NCBI GenBank assembly: GCA_902552015.1
Contig: CACDFH010000002.1
Location: 23,187-87,186, forward strand
Length of the DNA stretch: 64,000 bases
Reading direction: 5' to 3'
Source: an uncultured marine group I thaumarchaeote
GTDB lineage: Archaea > Thermoproteota > Nitrososphaeria > Nitrososphaerales > Nitrosopumilaceae
The position numbers and the translations under genes were made by a program. Every line of letters starts with the position of its first letter. Within the stretch, counting starts at the first letter, position 1. Of this stretch, positions 16,997 to 26,592 are shown one piece after another. The notes under the pieces were generated by a model. The model was not told the origin of the DNA, made no database searches, and saw only the letters and a list, made by a program, of their open reading frames with translations.

Positions 16997-18439
16997 CTAG
17001 TAGCCTCTTGCAAATAGAGGTCTAATGCTGCTTTGATCTGAGCATTTAATGCATTTTGAATCTGTATCCTTTGCATCACTTGTTATTACTCTCACATCTG
17101 CGCTTGTTTCTTCTTTAATTTCTTCTTCACATTTTGGATTATTGCAAATTGGTGCTTTGATCAACCGACCTTTCTCAAGTTCAGCTTTAAAATCATCATA
17201 TGTATCAACTTCAGAAGTTCTGTCTTCTAGAATTTTCTTAGCATCTGAAAACATATCGTTGTGAATTTTATCTAATTCTGAAACTACTCTTTCTACAAGC
17301 CCTGTGATTTCTTGATCATCTTTTTGGCGATTATGTCTTCTAGCAAATGTAACCTGATTTTTTTCTAAATCTTTTGGTCCAATTTCAATTCGTAATGGAA
17401 TTCCTTTCATCTCCCATTCGTTAAATTTGAAACCTGGTGTAAGCTGCTCTCTATTATCTACTTGTACTCTAATTTCTGCATCTTTTAGTTTCTCTTCAAT
17501 TTCTTTTGATACTTTTCCAATTTTCCCTTTGTCTTCATCTGAATAATAAATTGGGATTATGATTACTTGAATTGGTGCAACTCTTGGAGGTAATACTAAT
17601 CCTCTATCATCTCCATGAACCATGATCATTCCGCCAATCAATCTCCATGAAACTCCCCATGATGTCTGCCATGCATAACTTTCAACATTTTCTTTATCTG
17701 CATATTTTAATTCAAATGGTTTTGAAAAATTCTGTCCAAGGAAATGTGATGTACCCATCTGTAGTGCTTTGCCATCTGGCATCAATGATTCCATTGTATA
17801 AGTATAAACTGCTCCAACAAATTTTTCCTTCTCTGATTTTTTTCCAGTAATGACTGGAATTGCTAATTCTTCTTCAACTGTTTTTTTATATAATTCTAAA
17901 ATGTCTGCAACTTCTTTTTCAGCTTCTTCACTATTTACATGGACTGTGTGACCTTCTTGCCAAAGAAATTCTGATGTTCGTAAAAATGGTTTTGTAGCTT
18001 TAATTTCTGCCCTTAATGCTGTATTCCAAAAATTAATTTTTAAAGGTAAATCTCTCCAACTTCTAATCCATTTTGCAAATAATGTGTATGCCAAAGTTTC
18101 TGATGTTGGTCTTAACGCTAATCTGTCTCCAAGTTCTCCTTCTCCTGATTTAGTTACCCAAAATACCTCTGGATTAAATCCTGCAAAATGATCTTTTTCT
18201 TTCGTTAAGAGTGATTCTGGAATTAAGGTTGGTAAAAATCCATTTCTATGACCTGTTGCTGCAAATTTTTTATCAAGTGATGATTTCAATGATTCCCAGA
18301 TTGAATATCCATCAGGTCTTAGAACAATTAATCCTTTAACCGGAGCATAATCGACCAGTTCTGATTTTATGACCGTCTGTGTATACCATTCGCTAAAATC
18401 TTCTGATTTTTTTACGGTTACTCCAATCTCTTTTCCCAT
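16997..18439 (-). CDS. proS: Prolyl-tRNA synthetase, archaeal/eukaryotic type
   Basis: 480 aa from ATG 18439 (MGKEIGVTVKK). A TTG four codons upstream is an alternative start. Class II motifs are present: motif 2 region 'FWNTALRAEIKATKPFLRTSEFLWQEGHT', the 'MGTSHFLGQNFSKPF' substrate loop and motif 3 'VHGDDRGLVLPPRVAPIQV'. The anticodon-binding domain follows, then the archaeal C-terminal zinc domain with two pairs of cysteines (CNNPKC, CIKC) ending in Tyr. It charges tRNA-Pro. The length is that of the archaeal class without the bacterial editing insertion. Confidence 0.97.
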   Translation of the reverse strand: MGKEIGVTVKKSEDFSEWYTQTVIKSELVDYAPVKGLIVLRPDGYSIWESLKSSLDKKFAATGHRNGFLPTLIPESLLTKEKDHFAGFNPEVFWVTKSGEGELGDRLALRPTSETLAYTLFAKWIRSWRDLPLKINFWNTALRAEIKATKPFLRTSEFLWQEGHTVHVNSEEAEKEVADILELYKKTVEEELAIPVITGKKSEKEKFVGAVYTYTMESLMPDGKALQMGTSHFLGQNFSKPFELKYADKENVESYAWQTSWGVSWRLIGGMIMVHGDDRGLVLPPRVAPIQVIIIPIYYSDEDKGKIGKVSKEIEEKLKDAEIRVQVDNREQLTPGFKFNEWEMKGIPLRIEIGPKDLEKNQVTFARRHNRQKDDQEITGLVERVVSELDKIHNDMFSDAKKILEDRTSEVDTYDDFKAELEKGRLIKAPICNNPKCEEEIKEETSADVRVITSDAKDTDSKCIKCSDQSSIRPLFARGY

Positions 18440-18520
18440 TTGAAAAGACAAGAATTTTGTAATTATTTAGTCTTGTTTCCACATTACTAAAACCTAGAAT
18501 TATATTGAAAATATTGAATT

Positions 18521-18901
18521 ATGAAGGATATGGCAAAACAGGATCTTCTAACTATTGTTGAAAAAATTATCTCTCTAGATTCTCAGATGAGATTTGCATC
18601 TATTATTGATCTAAAAGGCAACATTGTTGAAGGAATTATGAAAACAGGTAAAAACTCACTTGAATCTCAACGTCAAGAAGAACATTTCTGTAAACAGGTA
18701 TCTCAAAGACGAAAAATGAGAAAAGAATTTGATCGTCCTCTTGGAAAAGTAAGATATGTTCACGTTGAACGTGAAAAAGTAACACAATTTGTTATCTACA
18801 CCAGCCGAAAAACAATCTTTTTCACAATGGAGCCTGAATTAACAATACAACGAAAAATGAAGCTTGTTTCTCAAATTAAGCGAATTACTGCTAATCTTTG
18901 A
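18521..18901 (+). CDS. Hypothetical protein, DUF6659-like
   Basis: 126 aa. The N-terminal 'LLTIVEKIISLDSQMRFASIIDLKGNIVEGIM' followed by a mixed alpha/beta domain resembles a small family common in Nitrososphaeria, probably that catalogued as DUF6659. A second member is at 45923-46324 (FAAIINHAGEKIAGG). The strand-turn-strand with 'I-D-x-x-G-x-I' recalls roadblock/longin-like sensor folds, but this is inference. A TATA-like box (AATTATATT, about 18497) sits 24 nt before the ATG. The 3' end overlaps the convergent gene by 11 nt. Confidence 0.7.
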   Translation: MKDMAKQDLLTIVEKIISLDSQMRFASIIDLKGNIVEGIMKTGKNSLESQRQEEHFCKQVSQRRKMRKEFDRPLGKVRYVHVEREKVTQFVIYTSRKTIFFTMEPELTIQRKMKLVSQIKRITANL

Positions 18902-19184
18902 GTGCGTCGCCTTTACACAAGACATTTCCCATAACTCTGCTTTGAAAGTTTGTGCAAACAAAACATTGAATGAAATGAATCTCATCTTTTAAGACTGGGC
19001 ATTCAACAAATTCTTGCTTCATTCTTTTTAGCATTTTTGGGCTAACTCCTTTCAACTTCAATTTTCCTTTCTCGTCCATCATTCCTCCTTCTTTGAGGAT
19101 TTCTTTTACATCGTTTGGAAGTTTTTGTCGTCCTTCTCTTGTTTGAACTTTAACTTCGTATTTGTGTTCTAATTCGTCAACCAT
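18891..19184 (-). CDS. Hypothetical protein with four C-terminal cysteines
   Basis: 97 aa. The N-terminal two thirds are charged and helical (KYEVKVQTREGRQKLPND). The C-terminus has four cysteines, in 'ECPVL', 'QCFVCTN' and 'LCKGD', spaced so that they could hold a zinc ion or an iron-sulfur cluster. No family is recognised. It converges on the DUF6659-like gene with an 11-nt overlap and has an upstream gap of 102 nt shared with the divergent phosphatase. Confidence 0.65.
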   Translation of the reverse strand: MVDELEHKYEVKVQTREGRQKLPNDVKEILKEGGMMDEKGKLKLKGVSPKMLKRMKQEFVECPVLKDEIHFIQCFVCTNFQSRVMGNVLCKGDALKD

Positions 19185-19286
19185 GTTGCAATCTCCATGA
19201 GGGCTGATTTATTACTAGCTATTGCAGATCGGATTGTCTTGTTTCAACTTTTATATGATGAACTTTTTTTGTCAAAATAGAAAATA

Positions 19287-19937
19287 ATGCTAGCAATTTT
19301 TGACGTTGAAGGAGTGTTGTATGATGCAGAATATCTGCCAATTTTGGCTGAAAAAGTTAACAAAGAAGACGAGATTTGGGATATAACAAAAAAAGGCATT
19401 CAAGGTTCAATAAATTGGGAAGAAGGATTAACAAAAAGAGTTGAACTTCTAAAAGGCATTGATTTTGAAACTTGTAAACAAGTTGCTGATTCTTTACCTA
19501 TAATGACTGGTGCACGACAAGCATGTAAAACTCTAAAGGATGCGGGATGGAAAGTAATGGCAGTTTCTGGAGGATTTACCATAATGACTGATAGACTAAA
19601 AGAAGAACTAAATCTTGATCATGTTTACACAAATGAATTGATATTCAAAGATGGAAAACTTGATGGCGTGAAAATTAACGTTGATTCTGATAAGGCAAAA
19701 TCAGCTCGGATAAAAATCCAAGAATGGAATATTCCTAAAGAGGAAATTGTGGTGATTGTTGATGGTGCAAATGACATAAAATTATTTGATATTTCTAATC
19801 TTGGCATAGCGTATCGTGCACAGGATTTAGTAAAAGAACTTGCAACCACTACGCTTGAAGAAAAAGATCTTGCAAAAATCATCCCTATAATCAATGAGCA
19901 TTATTCTATGCAACTTCCTGTCCCGGTATCGTCATAA
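19287..19937 (+). CDS. HAD-family phosphoserine phosphatase-like enzyme
   Basis: 216 aa. HAD motif I reads DVEGVLYD, so the second acidic position is Glu, as in some phosphoserine phosphatase/ThrH relatives. Motif II 'AVSGGF', a conserved Lys in 'SDKAKS', and motif IV 'VDGANDIKLF' are present. Most likely it releases serine from phosphoserine, ending serine synthesis; a phosphotransferase role as in ThrH is the main alternative. Upstream lies 'CAACTTTTATATGATG', a probable TATA box. Confidence 0.85.
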   Translation: MLAIFDVEGVLYDAEYLPILAEKVNKEDEIWDITKKGIQGSINWEEGLTKRVELLKGIDFETCKQVADSLPIMTGARQACKTLKDAGWKVMAVSGGFTIMTDRLKEELNLDHVYTNELIFKDGKLDGVKINVDSDKAKSARIKIQEWNIPKEEIVVIVDGANDIKLFDISNLGIAYRAQDLVKELATTTLEEKDLAKIIPIINEHYSMQLPVPVSS

Positions 19938-19975
19938 TATTGAAAAAACTCAATTATAGCAAATTTTCTCATTAA

Positions 19976-20716
19976 TTGTTGACTTTACAAATAATTCCAA
20001 TTCATTTCAAAAACGATGTTCAGCCAACCGATGATTTGATTGATTTACTGTTATCTTCTTCTAAAACATCTCTTGAAAATGGAGATGTTTTAGTGGTATC
20101 ACAAAAAATCATATCTAAACATGAAGGACGAGTTGTAAATTTAGATTCTATAATTCCATCTGAGTTATCTATCGGTATTGCCTCTGCGTATGATAAAGAT
20201 CCTAAATTGGTTCAAGCCATTTTATCTGAATCAACAAGAATTGTTAGGATGGAGCATGGAGTGATTATAGTTCAAACAAATCACGGTTTTATTTGTGCAA
20301 ATGCGGGAATTGATGAAAGTAATGTAGAAAATGGATATGCCACATTACTTCCAAAAGATTCTGATAAATCTGCAGATGACATAAGATTAAAAATTCTGCA
20401 ACAAACTGGAAAAAAAATTGCTGTAATAATTTCTGATACCTTTGGACGTCCTTTTAGAATGGGACAAACTGATCACGCAATTGGTGTGTCTGGAATTGAT
20501 ACTATTTTACATTATGAAGGAACTCCTGATACCTTTGGTAAAATTTTACGAGTTACTGCAACTGCTATAGTTGATGAACTCTCTTCTGCTGCAGAGCTTG
20601 TAATGGGTAAAACCAAAAAATGTCCTGCTGCAATAATCAAAAATTTTGAATTTAAAGAAAATACTGGAAATATCCAAAGTATACTTCGTTCAGAAGACGA
20701 GGATCTATTCAGATAA
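19976..20716 (+). CDS. cofE: Coenzyme F420-0:L-glutamate ligase
   Basis: 246 aa, normal for archaeal CofE. Starts at TTG 19976 or the next TTG. Landmarks: 'ENGDVLVVSQKIISKHEGRVV', 'GFICANAGIDESNV', 'KIAVIISDTFGRPFRMGQTDHAIGVSG' and 'DELSSAAELVMGK', which line the GTP and F420-0 sites. It adds glutamates to F420-0. F420 is used by redox enzymes of Nitrososphaeria. It follows the phosphatase by 38 nt and precedes the PHP gene by 25 nt on the same strand. Confidence 0.95.
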   Translation: MLTLQIIPIHFKNDVQPTDDLIDLLLSSSKTSLENGDVLVVSQKIISKHEGRVVNLDSIIPSELSIGIASAYDKDPKLVQAILSESTRIVRMEHGVIIVQTNHGFICANAGIDESNVENGYATLLPKDSDKSADDIRLKILQQTGKKIAVIISDTFGRPFRMGQTDHAIGVSGIDTILHYEGTPDTFGKILRVTATAIVDELSSAAELVMGKTKKCPAAIIKNFEFKENTGNIQSILRSEDEDLFR

Positions 20717-20741
20717 TTAATAAAAGTAAAATTTCATACAA

Positions 20742-21662
20742 ATGTTAGAAATGCTTAGAACTGAACTTCATTGTCACAATGTTTTCTCTAATGGTCATGT
20801 GGGTGATTTGGAACCGCCGTTCGATTGTAACGTTTCTGTAAATGAACAATTACAAAAATCTCTAGATTCAAAATTAGATGTATTATTTGTTACAAATCAT
20901 AACACATTGGATGGATTTGAACAATTAACTAACTACAAAAACAATCATGAAAAATTTTCAAATATCAAAGTGTATCCTGCTGTTGAAATAACTACTGACA
21001 AAGAAGCACATGTTCTTGTTTATGGCTTACAAGAAGAAATCAAATCATCTCAAAGCATTGATGAAATTCTTGATGCTGCAAAATCACAAGATGCCGTTAC
21101 AATAGCTCCTCATCCGTTTAGCTTGATTGATGCTTTACGTGATGATTCACTAAAATGTGATTTATTTGAAGTTTTTAACAGTTCAAATATTGACATTTAT
21201 TCAAATAAAAAAGCAGAAATTTTTGCCAAAGAGAATAACCTCTTTACTATCGCAGGAAGTGACTCTCATGTTGCATCTACGATTGGAAGATGTACAAATT
21301 TGATAGATTCTGAAAATAATCTTGATGATATATTGTATGCAATGAAAAAAGGAAAAATTTCAATTGAAAAAATGGAATATGTCAAACGTCGTGAAGTCTT
21401 AGAACACATTCAGTATAAAATTGAAAATTCTAAAGAATACATAGATCAATATGTGAAGGAATTCTATCCTCGATACTTTTCATTGTTCAATTCAATGTAC
21501 AAAATCTACATGTTTACAAAAAACTCATTCATTTGGGATGTTGCATTCAAGCTTGCAATATTTGGATTAAGAAGAATTTCTTACAAAATTAATTTTGAAG
21601 GTTATGATCCTTATGCATTTAGGACTCGTGACATTCCAACAATCACAAAAATGATTATCTAA
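20742..21662 (+). CDS. PHP-domain metal-dependent phosphoesterase
   Basis: 306 aa. The PHP metal ligands are present: 'ELHCHNVFSNG' (motif I, HxH), 'VTNHNTLDG' (motif II), 'AVEITT' (the Glu), 'IAPHPFS' (motif III) and 'GSDSHV' (motif IV). Such proteins hydrolyse phosphate esters or nucleotides such as pAp or AMP. The C-terminal ~80 residues are an extra helical extension with several aromatic residues, ending in a basic tail. Either ATG 20742 or ATG 20751 may be used. Substrate unknown. Confidence 0.88.
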   Translation: MLEMLRTELHCHNVFSNGHVGDLEPPFDCNVSVNEQLQKSLDSKLDVLFVTNHNTLDGFEQLTNYKNNHEKFSNIKVYPAVEITTDKEAHVLVYGLQEEIKSSQSIDEILDAAKSQDAVTIAPHPFSLIDALRDDSLKCDLFEVFNSSNIDIYSNKKAEIFAKENNLFTIAGSDSHVASTIGRCTNLIDSENNLDDILYAMKKGKISIEKMEYVKRREVLEHIQYKIENSKEYIDQYVKEFYPRYFSLFNSMYKIYMFTKNSFIWDVAFKLAIFGLRRISYKINFEGYDPYAFRTRDIPTITKMII

Positions 21663-21726
21663 TGTCTATAGGCAAGCAAAAAAGAATTAGATTTTAATAT
21701 AGACGTACAATTTTTTATTGTATACA

Positions 21727-21960
21727 ATGTCTGAACCACAAAAAACATTAGATGTACGAGGATTATACTGTCCTTCGCCAGCAATGCAAACTGTAGTCGA
21801 ATTATCAAAAATGCAAGTTGGTCAAATACTTCTTGTACTGGCAGATGATCCTGCGGCTGAAGATGACATTACTGATTTGTGTAGAACTCGCGGTCACGAA
21901 CTTGTACAATTAAATAAAAACGGCAGTGATCTGGAATTTACAATTAAAAAAATCAAATAA
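21727..21960 (+). CDS. TusA/SirA-family sulfur carrier protein
   Basis: 77 aa from ATG 21727; an in-frame TTG at 21718 is less likely since TATA-like ATTTTTATTG lies just before it. The family signature 'LDVRGLYCPSPAMQTVVEL' with the CPxP cysteine is present, followed by the 'GQILLVLADDPAAEDDITDLC' part. TusA-like proteins carry persulfide sulfur for tRNA thiolation, cofactor synthesis or sulfur metabolism. The convergent thioredoxin reductase gene is two bases away, and sulfur genes lie 3 kb downstream. Confidence 0.92.
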   Translation: MSEPQKTLDVRGLYCPSPAMQTVVELSKMQVGQILLVLADDPAAEDDITDLCRTRGHELVQLNKNGSDLEFTIKKIK

Positions 21961-21962
21961 TC

Positions 21963-22970
21963 TTACTTTTGTTCTGATAAATATTTGTCAACATCGATTG
22001 CTGACATACATCCAAATCCTGCTGCAGTAACAGCTTGTCTGTATCTATGGTCGTGGACATCTCCTGCAGTAAACACACCTTTTACACTGGTCTCTGTATT
22101 TTCTTTTTGAATGATGTAACCATTTTCATCCATTTCTAATTGATTTTTGAATAATTCTGTATTTGGTTCGTGTCCTATTGCCACAAAAACTCCTCCCATT
22201 TCTAGGGTTTTGTTTTCTCCAGTTTTTGTGTCTTTTAGAACTACCTGTTGAACTTTTTGGTCACCTTTGATATCTTCAATCACACTATTCCAATGAACCT
22301 CGATATTCTCGTTACTTAGTGCACGATCTTGCATAATTTTACTTGCTCTGAATTCATCTCGTCTGTGAATGATGTGAACCTTTGATGCAAATTTTGTTAG
22401 AAATGTTGCCTCTTCCATACATGTGTCTCCCCCACCGACAACTGCAATTTCCTGATTCCTGAAAAATGCACCATCACATGTTGCACAATATGAAACGCCT
22501 TTTCCGCTGAATGTTTGTTCACCTTCAATACCAATTTTTCTTGGTGTTGCACCTGTACAAACTATTACAGCTTTTGCATCATATTCTTCTGAACCTGTTA
22601 AAACTTTGAATGGTTTTGCACGAAAATCAACATTCACGACTACGTCATCGATAATTGTTGTGTTCATTCTTTCTGCTTGTTTTCGCATTGTTAACATTAG
22701 ATCCGGACCCATTACTCCTTCTTCAAATCCTGGATAATTTTCAACATCAGTTGTATTCATTAATTGACCGCCAGGCAAAAGTCCTGAAATTATTAGTGTA
22801 TCGTGTCTTGCTCTTGAACAATAAATCCCTGCGGTGTATCCTGCTGGACCTGCACCAATTATAATTACGTCATAAGATGTCTTTACTTTTTTTGGAAAAT
22901 CTGGAGTTTTTGGTTCGTCATTTGAACCTCTATCTTCCATAACCAGTGAGCTATCATCACCTGACATCAT
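21963..22970 (-). CDS. trxB: Thioredoxin reductase
   Basis: 335 aa. FAD motif 'DVIIIGAGPAGYTAGIYCSR', redox-active CATC in 'VSYCATCDGAFF', NADPH motif 'IAVVGGGDTCMEEATFLT', and the C-terminal 'GVFTAGDVHDHRYRQAVTAAGFGCMSAIDV' are all present. The first ~30 residues are an additional charged tail ahead of the usual start, possibly because a downstream Met is the real one. It reduces thioredoxin with NADPH and may feed electrons to the DsbA-like and peroxide-handling systems. Confidence 0.95.
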   Translation of the reverse strand: MMSGDDSSLVMEDRGSNDEPKTPDFPKKVKTSYDVIIIGAGPAGYTAGIYCSRARHDTLIISGLLPGGQLMNTTDVENYPGFEEGVMGPDLMLTMRKQAERMNTTIIDDVVVNVDFRAKPFKVLTGSEEYDAKAVIVCTGATPRKIGIEGEQTFSGKGVSYCATCDGAFFRNQEIAVVGGGDTCMEEATFLTKFASKVHIIHRRDEFRASKIMQDRALSNENIEVHWNSVIEDIKGDQKVQQVVLKDTKTGENKTLEMGGVFVAIGHEPNTELFKNQLEMDENGYIIQKENTETSVKGVFTAGDVHDHRYRQAVTAAGFGCMSAIDVDKYLSEQK

Positions 22971-22999
22971 AATAATTTACTTTATGTTTATAATTTAAA

Positions 23000-23794
23000 T
23001 CAATTTAGATTAGTCAAGATCTCATTGTGTTTTTTACACAGTTTACTTATTTCAAGTTGTGAGAATAAAAGATCCTTTTGCCAATGAGCGTTATTTAATC
23101 GGCATTCAATATCTTCACAAAATGATTCTCCTGTTATATTGTAAAAAATGACTTGTAAGATGTAACCTTCTAAAATTTTTGTTAGTCTTTTATCATTATA
23201 TTCTAGGAATTTGCCTTTGTATTTCTCTTTAGCAGATTTAATATCCAAACCTTGTGTTTTTAATTTCATTACTTCAAAATAGTATTCCTTTGGTTTTGCA
23301 GGAGCTTCAACTATTCCTGTGGTCGAAATGATTGATGGATTTGCACAAATTACTGCTCTTCCATGATATCTATTGTCGTTTTCATCAAATGTACATGTTA
23401 ATCTATTTGTTAGAATGATATGTAATGTTTCACTATCTTCGCTAAGATATCTGAGAATTTTTTGTAGTTCAAATCCATCATACATGAATACATCGCTAAT
23501 TTGTTGCGCATTCTCAACCTTGGTTGTAGAATCCATCAATGAAGAATCTTCACATAACTTTCTTTCAAATTTGATCTCGTCATCACTTGACTTATGCTCT
23601 GAAAATGAACTTTTAATGTCTGTGATACGAATATTTGATAATTTTTTGATGTTTTCTAAACTGAATTCTTTGAAAACATTATCTTTTATCTCCACTTTAA
23701 TTGGAAAATTCTCTTGTAAAAAAACTACTAATGCATCAATATTGATTTCAGAAATTGCCGATTCTCTGTATAATATGATTTTTTTAAAGTTCAA
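23000..23794 (-). CDS. Conserved archaeal protein, possibly DUF6775
   Basis: 264 aa, soluble. Conserved-looking blocks are 'HIILTNRLTCTFDENDNRYHGRAVICANPSIISTTGIVEAPAKP' in pieces, and near the C-terminus 'CEDIECRLNNAHWQKDLL'. These resemble a widespread archaeal family I associate with DUF6775, annotated as putative metallopeptidases. No HExxH motif is visible, so peptidase activity is not supported here. The two cysteines and His in the C-terminal block could bind metal. It follows Thi4 at a distance of five bases on the same strand. Confidence 0.68.
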   Translation of the reverse strand: MNFKKIILYRESAISEINIDALVVFLQENFPIKVEIKDNVFKEFSLENIKKLSNIRITDIKSSFSEHKSSDDEIKFERKLCEDSSLMDSTTKVENAQQISDVFMYDGFELQKILRYLSEDSETLHIILTNRLTCTFDENDNRYHGRAVICANPSIISTTGIVEAPAKPKEYYFEVMKLKTQGLDIKSAKEKYKGKFLEYNDKRLTKILEGYILQVIFYNITGESFCEDIECRLNNAHWQKDLLFSQLEISKLCKKHNEILTNLN

Positions 23795-23799
23795 ATAGA

Positions 23800-24654
23800 T
23801 TATTTTGGAATTTGATTTTCAAATTCTTTAATCTTTTGATCAGTCACTTCTGCTGCTCTTTTTCCTGAATAAAGCATTGAACCAAATGTTGGTCCCATTC
23901 TTGCTAATCCGTGTGTTTCAGTTACTGACATTCCTGCTGCAACCAATCCTGGATACACTTCTCCTGTTTTGTGTACAACATGTTCTTCGCCATCTTCTAC
24001 CCACATTGGATTCATTCCTTTCCATTCAACTAGTTGTCTGTCTACTAGTCTTTTTACTGCGACTGAATCGTGACCTGATGCATCAATAATCATTTTTGCT
24101 TCTAATGCAACAGGATCTACACATGTGATGTTTCTTGGTAATGCTGAAACTGGCATCCAGTTTACAACAATTCCTGCAACTCTTCCATGTCTCATAACTA
24201 AATCATCAAACTTTGTTAAATTCAAAAACTTGACTCCTGCATCACATGCACCTGCAATTAATTTTGAAACTGCATGTGGTCCTGGTGTTAGATACAATCC
24301 TTCACCAACTTTTTTGTATGGAACTCCTAACTCATCCCAAATTTTTTGTGCTGGTGCACGTACTGTTACTGGATTCATCATATAACCTCCAAGCCAATAT
24401 CCTCCGCCTAGATAGTTATTTTGTTCAATAACTAATACTTTGTAACCCATCAATGATAATTCTCTAGATGCAGTTAATCCTGCAGGTCCAGCTCCAATAA
24501 TTATGATATCGCTTTCTGCTCTATCTTGTAAAACATCGTAAAATTCTTTTGCAATAGCCCTTGTAATTTCTACTTCTTTTGCATCTGCAAAAATTTTATC
24601 TGGTCTTTGTTCGTTTACTGACTCTTGCATGGTTTTTTTTATTCTCAAACTCAT
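23800..24654 (-). CDS. thi4: Thi4-type thiamine thiazole synthase
   Basis: 284 aa. Rossmann 'DIIIIGAGPAGLTASREL', 'IEQNNYLGGGYWLGGYMMN' and the C-terminal 'HGLARMGPTFGSMLYSGKRAAE' define Thi4. Cys178 in 'NITCVDP' is at the position of the yeast sulfur-donating Cys205, where methanogen enzymes have His. Family knowledge: the Cys form gives up its own sulfur and works once per molecule, while the His form uses free sulfide. So this is predicted to be a single-turnover enzyme for the thiamine thiazole. No TPP riboswitch was recognised upstream. A Met at codon 9 is an alternative start. Confidence 0.93.
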   Translation of the reverse strand: MSLRIKKTMQESVNEQRPDKIFADAKEVEITRAIAKEFYDVLQDRAESDIIIIGAGPAGLTASRELSLMGYKVLVIEQNNYLGGGYWLGGYMMNPVTVRAPAQKIWDELGVPYKKVGEGLYLTPGPHAVSKLIAGACDAGVKFLNLTKFDDLVMRHGRVAGIVVNWMPVSALPRNITCVDPVALEAKMIIDASGHDSVAVKRLVDRQLVEWKGMNPMWVEDGEEHVVHKTGEVYPGLVAAGMSVTETHGLARMGPTFGSMLYSGKRAAEVTDQKIKEFENQIPK

Positions 24655-24789
24655 TAATAGCTTTGGGTATTTTATTCACAATTAGGTAACACTAACACAA
24701 ACCGGCAAAAATGTATACTTTGTTTGGTTGATGTGTATAACTTACCCATATCAAAAACTTATAACCATACAGCGATCGAAAAAGAATAG

Positions 24790-26592
24790 ATGGCACAACA
24801 GCTAAGACCATCAAAACCGGCTGATAAACAGCCAAAGATTGATTGGTCCAGAAGACAAGAAGCAGAAAATTTTGCTGAAACCGTGAAGCTATTCCGACAA
24901 GGCAAAATTGATCATGACATGTTCCGTAGATATCGGTTACAACATGGTGCATACGGCACACGTATGACTGATGATTATGCGATGGTTCGAATCAAAGTTC
25001 CGGCAGGACAAATTTATCCATACCAATTAGAAAAAATTGCGCAATTAAGTGAGATGTATTCAATTGGCAGTGCACATTTTTCAACTCGTGAAAATATACA
25101 ACTTCATTGGGTTATACTAGAAGATGTTTCTGAAATAATGCAATCTCTTGCTGATGTTGGAATGACATCTCGTGAAGCATGTGGAAACACTGTTAGAAAT
25201 GTTATGTGTAGTCCATTATCTGGTGTTTGTAAAGATGAAATCTTTGATGCTACTCCATATGCATTGGCAATTGCAAGATTCATGCTTAGAAATCCAATAT
25301 GTCAAGGACTTCCACGTAAATTCAAATTTAATTTTACATGTTGTGAAAAACATGGAATGATAAGAATTGTCGATGTAGGTCTTTTACCTCAAATCAAAGA
25401 AATTGATGGAGAGAAAAGAAAAGGTTTCAAAATATTCTTAGGTGGCGGATTAGGAAATCGTTCCTTTGTTGGACATCAGTTAGAAGATTTCACTCCTGTT
25501 GAAGATTTACTATACACCTCAATGGCGGTAATCCGAATTTTTGATAGAATGGGTGACAGAAAAAATCTATCGCGAAACAGAATGCGTTATTTAGTAAATG
25601 ATCTTGGATGGGAAAAATTCCAAAATCTTGTATTAAAAGAAAGAGCTGTTGTAAAAGCTACTCAATCTGTAATTGTTAAACTGAATATAGATGAAAGTGC
25701 AAATGAAATTCAAAGACCAATATCTGTAAGTGATGAATCTGCTTCTGTTCCTGATGGATTTGCAAGATGGCAAAAGACCAATGTTGAAAAACAATCTCAA
25801 TCTGGTTTTAACTCTGTATTCATTGGTTTGGAAGCTGGCGATATTACTGCTAATCAACTACGAAGTGTTGCTGAAATTATACGCGACTATTCTGCTGAAG
25901 GCTTCGCTAGAAATGGATTCTCACAAAATATTGTAATTAGATATGTTCATGATGATGATCTAAAATCAATGTATTCTAGATTAATTGAAAATGGTCTTGC
26001 AAAAACTGGATCATTAACAATGGCTTCTGCAGTAGGCTGTTCTGGTACCACTTCATGTAATCTTGCACTCACAAATTCTCATAGATTGGCAAAAGAAGTA
26101 CAAAGAAAATTTTTGGAACTTAATTTTGATGAAGATGATGATTTGAGAGATTCTACTATCAAAATTAGTGGCTGTCCTAATTCTTGTGGACAGCATCAAA
26201 TTGCAACAATTGGATTCTATGGTGGCGGTGGTAGACATGAATCTAATATGTTCCCAAATTATACCATGTCATTAGGTGGTAAATTTGATGAAGATTCAAT
26301 GCTTGGTCATCATACAGCTCGTGTCCCTGTCAAACGTATAATTCCTGTAATTTTAAAAATTATTGAATTATTCAAAGAAAATAAACAACCTGATGACACA
26401 CTTGCCAAATGGATTGATAGAGTTGTTAAAGGAAACGAATCTTCAAAAATTACTGGAGTTGAAGATATTAAAAAAGAAATTGCACCTCTCATAGCTCCTC
26501 CAAAAGTTGAAGATGAACCAGACTTCTATATGGATTATGGAAGTGATACCAATTATCACACGGTAACTGGAAAAGGTGAATGTGCAGCATGA
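24790..26592 (+). CDS. Siroheme nitrite/sulfite reductase
   Basis: 600 aa. Two ferredoxin-like/siroheme half-domains typical of assimilatory nitrite and sulfite reductases, with 'GSAHFSTRENIQLHWV' and 'GCSGTTSCNLAL' (Cys417, Cys423) plus 'SGCPNSCGQHQ' (Cys462, Cys466), the four ligands of the [4Fe-4S]-siroheme centre. It overlaps a rhodanese gene downstream, which favours sulfite as substrate for sulfur assimilation over nitrite. The family cannot be split by these motifs alone. The first 30 residues are a basic tail. A TATA-like box (ACTTATAACC, about 24759) precedes the start. Confidence 0.92.
   Translation: MAQQLRPSKPADKQPKIDWSRRQEAENFAETVKLFRQGKIDHDMFRRYRLQHGAYGTRMTDDYAMVRIKVPAGQIYPYQLEKIAQLSEMYSIGSAHFSTRENIQLHWVILEDVSEIMQSLADVGMTSREACGNTVRNVMCSPLSGVCKDEIFDATPYALAIARFMLRNPICQGLPRKFKFNFTCCEKHGMIRIVDVGLLPQIKEIDGEKRKGFKIFLGGGLGNRSFVGHQLEDFTPVEDLLYTSMAVIRIFDRMGDRKNLSRNRMRYLVNDLGWEKFQNLVLKERAVVKATQSVIVKLNIDESANEIQRPISVSDESASVPDGFARWQKTNVEKQSQSGFNSVFIGLEAGDITANQLRSVAEIIRDYSAEGFARNGFSQNIVIRYVHDDDLKSMYSRLIENGLAKTGSLTMASAVGCSGTTSCNLALTNSHRLAKEVQRKFLELNFDEDDDLRDSTIKISGCPNSCGQHQIATIGFYGGGGRHESNMFPNYTMSLGGKFDEDSMLGHHTARVPVKRIIPVILKIIELFKENKQPDDTLAKWIDRVVKGNESSKITGVEDIKKEIAPLIAPPKVEDEPDFYMDYGSDTNYHTVTGKGECAA

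Noticed and set aside
24655-24789. TPP riboswitch upstream of Thi4
   Set aside because: Neither the CTGAGA nor the ACCTGA core element is present in the gap.
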